This document shows, piece after piece, positions 1-6,687 of a stretch of 7,919 nucleotides of DNA; position 1 is the stretch's first letter; each line of letters begins with the position of its first letter. The position numbers and the translations under genes are program-made. The notes under the pieces are model-generated. The model searched no databases, was not told the DNA's origin, and worked only from the letters and a program-made list of their open reading frames with translations. This DNA is from Anaerolineae bacterium (lineage in GTDB: Bacteria; Chloroflexota; Anaerolineae; B4-G1; SLSP01), in contig JAIOSN010000119.1 of NCBI GenBank assembly GCA_021107605.1, forward strand, positions 1-7,919, in the 5' to 3' direction.

Positions 1-28
1 CCCTGCTCTCGTTGCCAGCTACTCAAGG

Positions 29-2275
29 CTACAACTTACCCTTTAAGCCGCGCAACACCCGCTCCAGAGTGAAGGGGAATTTATTATACCAAAGTCCGGT
101 AGCCGCGTGCAGCGCGTGGTGAATGGCCGAGGCGACCGGAATAATGGGCATCTCGCCCATACCCCGCGCGCCCCACGGCCCATGAGGTTCCGGGTTCTCA
201 ATGATGATAACTTCAACTTCCTCTGGAATATCCTCGGTGGTGGGGATGAGATAGGTGCTCAAGGTGTTGGTGAGCAACTCGCCATCTTTTTGCACCAATT
301 CCTCGGTCGTGGCCCAACCCAAGCCTTGAATCACACCGCCTTCGATCTGGCCCGCCAGCAAGCGGGGGTTGATGGCCCGCCGCACGTCATTGGCGCAGAC
401 CAACTTGGGAAAGGAGAGTCGCCCTAATTCGGTATCCACCAGGAGCTCCGCGCCAATGGTCACGTACCCGTAGGAGAAGTTAGGGTCTCCATAGCCGGTT
501 TCCGGATCAATCTGGGTGGTCGGGGGAGCCAAGTAGGTAAATTCAACTTTGACGGGTCGCGCTCCATCCTGCCAGCTCTGCAACGCTCTGGCCGCAGCAC
601 CCTGGATAGCATTGCCAATCATAAAGGTCATCCGCGAGGCAGAGCAAGAACCAGAGCTACCGGTGATGGCGGTGTCGGTGGCTGCCACGGTAACTTTCTC
701 GAGGGGCAGCGCCAACGCTTCCGCCGCCATCTGGCGGATCACGGTGCGCGTTCCCTGCCCCACATCAGAACTGGCCGCATAGACGATGGCCGCTTCGATT
801 TCCGTCTCGCCCTGCAACTCGATCCCGGCCCAGGCGTTCTCCTGATAGCCGAAGGAGTAGCCGACGTTCTTCACGCCCAGCGCCAGCCCCACGCCGCGTT
901 GGAGATACGGGGGATCGCCAGGCCGGGGATTGATCTGCGGAGCTTGCCAGCCCGCGTCGCTCTCTTCCCAACCCAGAGATTTCGCCACCGCGATCAGGGT
1001 ATCCGCCAAACCGCGCGCGTCATCGGGAAGCGGTTTCCCCCACGGCATGGGATCGCCAGCTTGCACGATGTTCCGTAGCCGGAGTTCCACCGGGTCCATC
1101 CCGAGAGCTTCGGCCAGCTTATTCATCTGCGATTCGGCGATAAAGTTACCCTGGGGCGCACCGAACCCGCGAAATGCGCCGCCGGGGATGTTATTAGTGT
1201 AAACTCCCAACACATCGGTCTTGACGTGCGGAATTTTATACGGCCCGTTGACGGTGAGCACCAAGTTGCCCAACACCTTGTTGGTCGTGTAAACGTAGGC
1301 GCCGGCGTCGGCGATGACCTCGGTCTTGGCGGCCAGCAGCCGGCCCTCAGCATCCACGGCCCAGCGAGCACGCGCAAAGACGCGGTGGCGTTTGTGATGA
1401 CCAATCAACGATTCCTCTCGCGTCCAGACCAGTTTGACGGGACGTTGCAGCTTATATGTCGCCAGCGCCAAGACGATCTGGACGGACATATCCTCTTTGC
1501 CCCCGAAGGCGCCGCCAATGGCCGGGTAGATCACCCGGATCTTCTCTACTGGCAGATCCAGCGCGTGCGCGATCTGATGTTGGTCCTCATGCGCCCACTG
1601 GCTGCTGGTGATGATGGTGACGCGATCCGCGTCATCAATGTAACTCAAGCCGGCCTCCGGTTGGAGAAAGACGTGTTCCTGCCCAGGGATCTCGTATTCC
1701 GACTCCACGATGGCGGCGGCCTGCTCCCAGACGGAATCCACGTTGCCGCGCCGGATGCGGTGCCGCGAGACGATATTACCCTCAAAGACCAGTTCCGGGT
1801 GAATATCAATACCTGGATAGGGCGGATGCAAGGGCAGGGCATCATCTTCCAACGCCGCGCGGGGATCGGTGAGCAGCGGCAAATCCTCATATTCCACCAC
1901 AATGAGGTCTCGCGCTGCGCTGGCTACCGCTTCACTTTCGGCCACCACCACCGCCACGTTATCCCCCACAAAGCGCACCACGTCAGTGCCCTCTTTGGGA
2001 CCGCCCGGCCCACACAGAACCGGTTGGTCTGGATATTGCAGGCCATACTCGTTGACCGGCACATCCTCGGCAGTGAAAATAGCTACGCAACCAGGCAATT
2101 GGGACGCCAACCGCGTATCCACACTGAGGACGCGCGCGTGTGGACGCCGGGCAAAGAGCACCTGCATATAGAGTTGCCCCTCCATGTTGAAATCGCCAGG
2201 ATAGAGCGCCTCGCCAGTGACTTTGCTCTGCGCGTCAATACGAATCTCTGATCTACCAACGTAGTTACCTTTCAT
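29..2275 (-). CDS. Xanthine dehydrogenase/aldehyde oxidase family molybdopterin-binding subunit
   Basis: A 748-residue protein, a full-length match to the large (Mo-pyranopterin) subunit of three-subunit molybdenum hydroxylases, which hydroxylate N-heterocycles or aldehydes using water. An a/b hammerhead domain covers about residues 18-132 and the two Mo-cofactor domains about 150-390 and 420-720. Visible cofactor motifs are GGAFGGKED (254-262), AFRGFGAPQ (367-375), VGQG (505-508) and GARGMGE (702-708). Glu708 matches the catalytic Glu and Glu261 the substrate-site Glu of bovine xanthine oxidase. AFRGFG replaces the Cys-containing active-site loop of CO dehydrogenase, so it is not CoxL. Aligning by eye on the YKIP motif puts Asn337 where the xanthine enzyme has its substrate Arg, so the substrate is open. 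The ATG at 2275 has TTCCTT (AAGGAA on mRNA) at 2284-2289, 8 nt upstream. FAD and 2Fe-2S partners are not in the window and may lie downstream, beyond position 1. Confidence 0.93.
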   Translation of the reverse strand: MKGNYVGRSEIRIDAQSKVTGEALYPGDFNMEGQLYMQVLFARRPHARVLSVDTRLASQLPGCVAIFTAEDVPVNEYGLQYPDQPVLCGPGGPKEGTDVVRFVGDNVAVVVAESEAVASAARDLIVVEYEDLPLLTDPRAALEDDALPLHPPYPGIDIHPELVFEGNIVSRHRIRRGNVDSVWEQAAAIVESEYEIPGQEHVFLQPEAGLSYIDDADRVTIITSSQWAHEDQHQIAHALDLPVEKIRVIYPAIGGAFGGKEDMSVQIVLALATYKLQRPVKLVWTREESLIGHHKRHRVFARARWAVDAEGRLLAAKTEVIADAGAYVYTTNKVLGNLVLTVNGPYKIPHVKTDVLGVYTNNIPGGAFRGFGAPQGNFIAESQMNKLAEALGMDPVELRLRNIVQAGDPMPWGKPLPDDARGLADTLIAVAKSLGWEESDAGWQAPQINPRPGDPPYLQRGVGLALGVKNVGYSFGYQENAWAGIELQGETEIEAAIVYAASSDVGQGTRTVIRQMAAEALALPLEKVTVAATDTAITGSSGSCSASRMTFMIGNAIQGAAARALQSWQDGARPVKVEFTYLAPPTTQIDPETGYGDPNFSYGYVTIGAELLVDTELGRLSFPKLVCANDVRRAINPRLLAGQIEGGVIQGLGWATTEELVQKDGELLTNTLSTYLIPTTEDIPEEVEVIIIENPEPHGPWGARGMGEMPIIPVASAIHHALHAATGLWYNKFPFTLERVLRGLKGKL

Positions 2276-2306
2276 AATTCGCTTTCCTTATCCGTATGCT
2301 AATCTG

Positions 2307-2514
2307 TCGTCTTCTCGCCCTCTCGCTTTTTCGTTCACTCGCCTTCTCGCTTTTTCGCTCACTCGCTCACTCGCTTTCTCGCCTACTCGCCTACTCGCTT
2401 TCTCGCCTACTCGCCTACTCGCCTACTCGCCTACTCGCCTACTCGCTTACTCGCCTTTTCGCTCACTCGCCTTTTCGCTCACTCGCTTTTTCGCTTACTC
2501 GCTCCCTCGCTTCT
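2307..2514. repeat. Tandem array of 26 phased octamers
   Basis: Twenty-six consecutive 8-nt units run without a single indel. Each begins TCG on the plus strand; the commonest form is TCGCCTAC (7 copies, five of them consecutive at 2403-2442), with variants TCGCTCAC, TCGCTTTC, TCGCTTTT, TCGCCTTT and TCGCTTAC. On the coding (minus) strand the units read GTAGGCGA, GTGAGCGA, GAAAGCGA and so on, almost all purine. The array fills most of the space between the nucleosidase-like gene and the molybdenum hydroxylase gene and runs over the stop codon of the former. The plus-strand ORF across it (8-residue periodic Leu/Ser/Arg) is only a product of the period. Function unknown. Confidence 0.97.
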
Positions 2515-4225
2515 CCGTCTCGAGCGTCAATATCCGGCGCAGGACAGCCACGGTGCTCGCATACGTTGGATCCATGCCGTAATAGGAGAGATTCTGCGCG
2601 CCCAAATTGACCCCCTTGCTGATCGGAGTATCCGAAGCGTAATGTAGGATGCCGATCTCAAAGGGCGCCCGGTAGAGATTGACCATCTCATCAGTGGGGA
2701 AACGTTTGGGGCGGATGAACTCATAGACCGCCGAGAGATATGGCCCGGCCTCCATCTCCGCATCGGTGTAACCCTCATTGAGGAAATCCTTCATATAGGC
2801 TTCATTTTGGAGGAAGGTGCCGTAAACAGTGATCGCCCGCTGGTTATCCAATACATCCCCATGCACCAGATAACAGGAGAGATCGGAGGCCCGGAAGGCA
2901 TTGCGCAGGAGATAGATATTATGTGAATGCTCGTCATAGACCACATTGGGAATCAAAACATCCCCGATGCGCGCGCTGAGGGTGGCTGCTTTACCGATAA
3001 TGTAGAGACCGAGCAAGTCCCCGGCGCTGGCCACTACCCGCGAGAGGAGATGATACGCGCCAAAGCCCAACGGATAGTCGATGTTGAGGATCACCGCGTC
3101 GCTCGCCGCCAGCTTCTCCAACGGCAAATCCTGCAAGCGTGGATCGACATCGGCCGGGTTCACGTTGGCGAGCTCGATGACCTGCGCTTCCAGATCGAAC
3201 GTCTGCCGGCTGGGTATCCGCGTGATGCCCGCAGCGGCTTCGTGGGCTTGCTGCTCTGCCAGCATTGCTGCGCCCGCCGGCGCAGCGAGATACTTTTTCA
3301 ATAAATAATAGAGGAAATTTGACCAGCTGCTGGGCACCTCGCCGCGCTGGATACGCTGCGCTTCTGCTTGCAGCGTTGGATCATCAACCGCCGTCTCCAG
3401 ATAATGCACCAATTCCTTCTCGTGGCGTTGGGCAAAGCCGGTAAGCATATTGACCAAGCTATGTGTGTTACTGGAGACAAAATAAACCGAACGCTGCGAT
3501 AGATCCAGGGGCACGCTACTCAAGACATGAGACCACCAACGTTGCGTGGCCCGGCGGTAATCCACGTAGGTGCCGGCTAACAGCCGGACGGCAATCCGTT
3601 TGCGTTGCCCGGCGATAGCTGCCAACCATTCCGCCAACCGATCGCGCCAGATACTATGCAACCGCGCCCAATCCTCGGCCGAGAGACGTAACACTTGACG
3701 CGCCTCCTCATCCAGCGCCGGGTTAGGCGCGCCCGAACTTGCCCAAGCAATCAATCGCCCGGTCAAACCGGCTTCCAGGTTGATAAGCATGTGCATCTTA
3801 TTCCACTCAATCTGGAAAGCGGTTAGGATCGGCACGATATCATCAACGTCCGAGATGCTGCCGATAAAAGCCGCCAATGTCTCAGCACCGTCGTAGAGCA
3901 TCCGGCGGCGCCGTCCCGGCGCCGCGACGGAATCCCAATCTTCAATGTGGGTGAAGCCCCGCCGTTGAAAGACCTCCTCAGTTTGCCCCAAGACAACTAA
4001 TCGCACTTGACGAATGCAAGCTGGCAGCCGCAAGCTGCTATAGATGAAGGCAGACATATCCGGCTCCAAATCCCCGGCGTGTAAGTGTAGCGTAGAATGG
4101 GTACCAACATGCGTTCCTTCTAAGGTGCGAATTTGCACCTCTTCGGTGGTGCGCAACAAGGAATAATAGGTGCGCATATAGAGCTTGATCTCATCTCCAC
4201 TCTGATTAGGACTAGTGCATTTCAT
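2495..4225 (-). CDS. Uncharacterised protein with C-terminal nucleoside phosphorylase-like domain
   Basis: A 576-residue cytosolic-looking protein with no signal peptide or membrane segment. I do not recognise residues 1-340; they are mostly helical in character and include an Arg-rich patch (105-108). About residues 375-535 resemble the nucleoside phosphorylase/nucleosidase fold: a hydrophobic strand (VILNIDYP, 377-384), GKAATLSARIGDVLIP (411-426) like the family's Gly-rich segment before GDVVVP, an acidic EMEAG (490-494) like the ribose-binding EMEA motif, and YASDTPISKG (529-538) like the segment holding the catalytic Asp (here Asp532). This is by-eye similarity, so the enzyme class (phosphorylase, AMP nucleosidase-like or inactive) is open. 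The ATG at 4225 has AAGGAG 5 nt upstream (4231-4236); a later Met17 lacks one that close. The last six codons and the TAA lie in the octamer array. It is followed by the molybdenum hydroxylase gene in the same direction. Confidence 0.85.
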   Translation of the reverse strand: MKCTSPNQSGDEIKLYMRTYYSLLRTTEEVQIRTLEGTHVGTHSTLHLHAGDLEPDMSAFIYSSLRLPACIRQVRLVVLGQTEEVFQRRGFTHIEDWDSVAAPGRRRRMLYDGAETLAAFIGSISDVDDIVPILTAFQIEWNKMHMLINLEAGLTGRLIAWASSGAPNPALDEEARQVLRLSAEDWARLHSIWRDRLAEWLAAIAGQRKRIAVRLLAGTYVDYRRATQRWWSHVLSSVPLDLSQRSVYFVSSNTHSLVNMLTGFAQRHEKELVHYLETAVDDPTLQAEAQRIQRGEVPSSWSNFLYYLLKKYLAAPAGAAMLAEQQAHEAAAGITRIPSRQTFDLEAQVIELANVNPADVDPRLQDLPLEKLAASDAVILNIDYPLGFGAYHLLSRVVASAGDLLGLYIIGKAATLSARIGDVLIPNVVYDEHSHNIYLLRNAFRASDLSCYLVHGDVLDNQRAITVYGTFLQNEAYMKDFLNEGYTDAEMEAGPYLSAVYEFIRPKRFPTDEMVNLYRAPFEIGILHYASDTPISKGVNLGAQNLSYYGMDPTYASTVAVLRRILTLETEKRGSE

Positions 4226-4230
4226 CAGTG

Positions 4231-4236
4231 CTCCTT
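4231..4236 (-). promoter_or_regulatory. Ribosome binding site of the nucleosidase-like gene
   Basis: AAGGAG on the minus strand lies 5 nt before the ATG at 4225. It favours this start over the internal Met17, where no equally close Shine-Dalgarno sequence is seen. Confidence 0.75.
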
Positions 4237-4290
4237 ATTTTTTTTGAGACGATACGCATATTTCACCACAGAGGCGCGGAGAGCGCAGAG

Positions 4291-4319
4291 ATTTTAAACT
4301 TAATCGTTAGGGTTGCCAG
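4291..4319 (-). promoter_or_regulatory. Weak sigma70-like promoter candidate
   Basis: On the minus strand CTGGCA (4319-4314, 4/6 to TTGACA) is followed after 17 nt by TAAAAT (4296-4291, 5/6 to TATAAT), about 65 nt before the start of the nucleosidase-like gene. The -35 part lies in the hairpin at 4313-4329. Such matches occur often by chance in a spacer of this size, so this is only a candidate. Confidence 0.2.
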
Positions 4320-4404
4320 ACGCTGGCGAACTCTTCCCGCAATATCTGCCCCGGCAGCCGGTTATATGATTTGGGTTCACAGCCTGTGGAAACGGTATCT
4401 TTAG

Positions 4405-6495
4405 CTAATCATTTTGCGGCACTCGAATAATAGTTTGACCGTCTTCGGAGGTAACTTGCGTGCCTGATGGTAAAGCGATGCGTAAACTGCCATCCTCACC
4501 CTCAACTGGAGTCCGTATTGAAATGGACATTAAGAATGCGCGGTCCGCCTCAGAGAGATTCGCATCTGGTGGGAAATATACGCTCATATATCCCCCCTCC
4601 TCGCAATCGTAATCATGAACATGGGGCGGTGATTCTGAGGGAATGATTATTTCCGGTGGGGCGCACTCGATTGGCTCAAAGGTATGAACCACGACTATGT
4701 CGCACTTAGTCGCCTTATCTTTCACTAACGTATTTGATTTGATAATACGTACGTCTGTCATTTTCGGTTCACGATTCCTAGGCGTGGTCATTAGTTCTTC
4801 TATCACTGTAAGGTTGACGACGGGAGTTCTTCCCACATAGCGGTGGCAGGGAGGGGTGGGTGGCGGTATCAACCATTCAGGGGGAATAACGCAAGTCCCC
4901 TGATTCTGTGGCTTGTACAGATGGTTTACAGTAGATGTGATAGGATCATTCCCCTGCATTCCGTTGTAATATGCCCGGGCAAGGTGAATATCATCCGCGC
5001 CGTCGGGCATGGGTGGCAATGTCCCCATCTCAGGATACGGTTCCCCATTGACGATGACGGCGTACCCTTGGTACGTGTATCCGTCGATTGGCCCCGGCGG
5101 CGAGGTTTGAGAGAAGGAGATTGGAATTAAAGGGGAATCTTTGTCTCCTGGTTGCTCAAAGAGATGAGAAACTGCCGTGTCACAAATCAATGTTCCATTA
5201 CTGGTTGTCGTCCTGGAGGCCGGGTTGACCATGTCTCCGGGTAACGGCGCTCGATCTAGCGGGATGGTGGATAGATCAGAAATATAATTACCATTGACAA
5301 AAACATCATGCCCCACGTAATCGTATCCAGATGGCGCATAGGAGGCGGTTAAGAATTCTTGATCGGGAATACACCTCGGGTCTAAGCTGTCCGACAGAAC
5401 AGGAGGCAGCGACACATAGGTGTGGACGATGGTAGAAGAGCAGGCTTGTTCGCCGCCGCTTTGACCACTGTTTGTTAGGGTGATGGTTGGCGCACCGGTT
5501 TCAGGAAGCGCCGGGGGCGCGTCGGCCATGATAGTTTCGCTTAAGATGCCGTCAACGAAAATCTCGGTGCTGTAATACTGGTGTCCGGGTGGGGCATCTG
5601 GCACTTGCCACGGGTCAAAGGGTTGATTGCATATTTCCTGCGGAAAGGGCGCGTCCACGGAGGTGATGGGAGTGTAGATGTCAACGGCCATTACCCATCC
5701 ACAACCAGCCACCTCTTGCCGCTGGACAACCAACTCATCATCAGGCAAACGCATCCGTCCCGGCGGCACAGTCGTTGTTAAATTCGCCCACGTCGTCGTG
5801 AACGTCTGATTGACAATGATCTTGCGGCCAACGTAAGCATACGCGGCGGCGGCTTCTGGCGGCGGGGTCAGAGAGACATCGCCACAGTCACTTGGCAGAT
5901 CGTCCAGGATAGCGTAAGTTGAGAAATCGGCCATCCACAATTGCAAACCGCCCTCTTCGTTGATGCGGGTGTACTCCAGTGGCTGCCAGTAGACGATGGC
6001 AGCAGGCGCATCCCCTTCTGGCGCGTCGATATTGCCGGGCATGGTTGTAAGACGGCCGTAGCGCACCCCTTCTGTACCCCTATCGTGAAAGAGCAACATA
6101 GCCGGTATCGTCAACGGCGCAGCCAATGCTGGGGTCAGCGAAATCTCCAAGATCGGTGACAAGACAGCCCCATCGGCGGGAACGGCCTCGCGCAGCACAA
6201 TGGCGACCTCAGTCGTTTCTGACAGCGCATCAGGCGGGAAATGGAGTTCTATCGTTCCACCGGCACTGGTTAAGGCGCCGCCTTCCGCGCCGATGGCGGC
6301 GGACAAGGTTTCTATCACGTTGGAGTCAGGCGTATCTGTGGGTTCAGAAGCGGGCTGGGAGGAACCGTCCGCTTCTGATTCTGTAGGGCTATCTATTTTT
6401 GGTATGGCCGCATCCTGTGATTGACAGGCAACCATGATACCCAACGCCATCAACAAAAGTGCCCAGGACAAGAATATTCGTTTGTTCCATTTCAT
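4405..6495 (-). CDS. Lipoprotein with ZU5-like domain and five Cys-paired repeats
   Basis: A 696-residue exported protein. The N-terminus has Lys/Arg, a hydrophobic stretch (about 7-22) and a lipobox-like MVAC with Cys24 as the predicted lipidated residue; Met at -3 is slightly atypical. A Ser/Thr/Pro/Asp-rich linker (25-60) leads into a ZU5-like beta domain (about 69-196; GGALTSAGG at 72-80, FPPDALSE at 86-93), as in other bacterial surface proteins. Five repeats of about 80 residues follow (203-608), each with an aromatic-Gly strand, a VN/VD motif and usually a final V-x-H-x-[YF]. I do not recognise the repeat family. The likely place is the outer face of the cytoplasmic membrane; the role is unknown. 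The ATG at 6495 is chosen over an in-frame start at 6552 because it has AAGGAG 9 nt upstream and begins the signal peptide, while the 19-residue extension overlaps a small ORF in another frame. That small ORF ends 13 nt upstream, so translational coupling is likely. Confidence 0.85.
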   Translation of the reverse strand: MKWNKRIFLSWALLLMALGIMVACQSQDAAIPKIDSPTESEADGSSQPASEPTDTPDSNVIETLSAAIGAEGGALTSAGGTIELHFPPDALSETTEVAIVLREAVPADGAVLSPILEISLTPALAAPLTIPAMLLFHDRGTEGVRYGRLTTMPGNIDAPEGDAPAAIVYWQPLEYTRINEEGGLQLWMADFSTYAILDDLPSDCGDVSLTPPPEAAAAYAYVGRKIIVNQTFTTTWANLTTTVPPGRMRLPDDELVVQRQEVAGCGWVMAVDIYTPITSVDAPFPQEICNQPFDPWQVPDAPPGHQYYSTEIFVDGILSETIMADAPPALPETGAPTITLTNSGQSGGEQACSSTIVHTYVSLPPVLSDSLDPRCIPDQEFLTASYAPSGYDYVGHDVFVNGNYISDLSTIPLDRAPLPGDMVNPASRTTTSNGTLICDTAVSHLFEQPGDKDSPLIPISFSQTSPPGPIDGYTYQGYAVIVNGEPYPEMGTLPPMPDGADDIHLARAYYNGMQGNDPITSTVNHLYKPQNQGTCVIPPEWLIPPPTPPCHRYVGRTPVVNLTVIEELMTTPRNREPKMTDVRIIKSNTLVKDKATKCDIVVVHTFEPIECAPPEIIIPSESPPHVHDYDCEEGGYMSVYFPPDANLSEADRAFLMSISIRTPVEGEDGSLRIALPSGTQVTSEDGQTIIRVPQND
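4672..5889 (-). repeat. Five-copy protein repeat region in the lipoprotein
   Basis: Copies lie at about 5889-5665, 5637-5401, 5376-5149, 5127-4909 and 4896-4672. In the 696-residue numbering the paired positions are Cys204/Cys265, Cys289/Cys352, Cys375/Cys438, Ile457/Ile519 and Cys535/Cys598, 61-63 residues apart. A VN or VD motif comes 25-26 residues after the first position, and a V-x-H-[TL]-[YF] ending follows the second in copies 2-5. Nucleotide identity between copies is low, so the duplication is old. Confidence 0.8.
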
Positions 6496-6504
6496 AATAA
6501 TCAG

Positions 6505-6510
6505 CTCCTT
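6505..6510 (-). promoter_or_regulatory. Ribosome binding site deciding the lipoprotein start
   Basis: AAGGAG lies 9 nt before the ATG at 6495 and overlaps the TAA stop of the upstream small ORF by two bases (TAAGGAG). This is typical of coupled operon genes and argues against the start at 6552. Confidence 0.8.
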
Positions 6511-6667
6511 ATTTTCTTGGTTTAGGTTGCTCCACTGTGGGTATCTGGGCAATTTGCAGCATCAACTGCCAGATTGCAGTCCCATCGTCGTTTACCTCAT
6601 GCGTCTCCTGCACTGAAAATAACACTGCGTGTGTTTCGATTAGTCGGGTTAATGAGGTGCTCCCCAC
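6509..6667 (-). CDS. Small hypothetical protein, 52 codons, GTG start
   Basis: An ORF too short for ordinary calling. From the GTG at 6667 it encodes 52 residues beginning VGSTSLTRLIETHAVLFSVQ, passing ETHEVNDDG and IWQLMLQIAQIP, and ending EQPKPRK before TAA at 6511-6509. Composition looks protein-like: an amphipathic first half, an acidic turn, a second amphipathic helix and a basic tail. AAGGG at 6676-6672 is 4 nt before GTG. It begins 20 nt after the kinase stop and ends 13 nt before the lipoprotein ATG, which fits an operon member. The frame stays open a little further upstream (to 6694) without a better start, so it could instead be the 3' remnant of a longer gene. No family recognised. 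Confidence 0.5.
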   Translation of the reverse strand: MGSTSLTRLIETHAVLFSVQETHEVNDDGTAIWQLMLQIAQIPTVEQPKPRK

Positions 6668-6684
6668 GCCGCCCTTGCGGGGGC
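6668..6684 (-). promoter_or_regulatory. Hairpin over the ribosome binding site of the small ORF
   Basis: An inverted repeat pairs 6 bp of G-C with one bulged base (6671) around the 4-nt loop 6675-6678. It includes the AAGGG of the small ORF. There is no downstream T-tract, so it is more likely a translational control or incidental structure than an intrinsic terminator. Confidence 0.35.
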
Positions 6685-6687
6685 AGA

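Larger units (their letters stand above)
4226..4404. other. Intergenic region with CACAGAG-type motif and hairpin
   Basis: This 179-nt spacer separates the lipoprotein gene from the nucleosidase-like gene. It holds an A/G-rich motif at 4264-4290 with three related heptamers, CACAGAG (4267), CGCGGAG (4275) and CGCAGAG (4284). I recall similar CACAGAG runs scattered between genes in environmental genomes. An inverted repeat at 4313-4329 pairs 7 bp (one G-T) around a 3-nt loop. No T-tract follows it in the transcription direction, so it is not a classic intrinsic terminator. No ORF is evident. Confidence 0.6.

Noticed and set aside
1226..2251. A 341-codon open frame on the plus strand
   Set aside because: It lies fully antisense to the molybdenum hydroxylase gene, which has clear family motifs throughout. 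Long antisense frames are common opposite GC-rich genes.
2307..2514. CRISPR array
   Set aside because: The units are 8 nt long and contiguous, with no unique spacers.
2296..2610. A plus-strand protein of repeated Leu/Ser/Arg octapeptides
   Set aside because: It is a direct result of translating an 8-nt tandem repeat (24 nt gives 8 residues) and shows no ribosome binding site or conserved domain.
4313..4329. Intrinsic terminator after the lipoprotein gene
   Set aside because: The stem is real on paper, but no T-rich tract follows it in the transcription direction and it is about 75 nt from the stop codon.
6496..6552. Lipoprotein start at 6552 (19 extra residues)
   Set aside because: The extension would put a polar stretch before an otherwise normal signal peptide. 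The ATG at 6495 has a good ribosome binding site, and the region is better explained by the small ORF in another frame.
6659..6684. A ParA/CpaE-type Walker A (RKGGVGST) at the beginning of the small ORF
   Set aside because: The P-loop Lys before Ser/Thr is missing, the motif would precede the chosen start, and only about 50 residues follow, too few for that fold.
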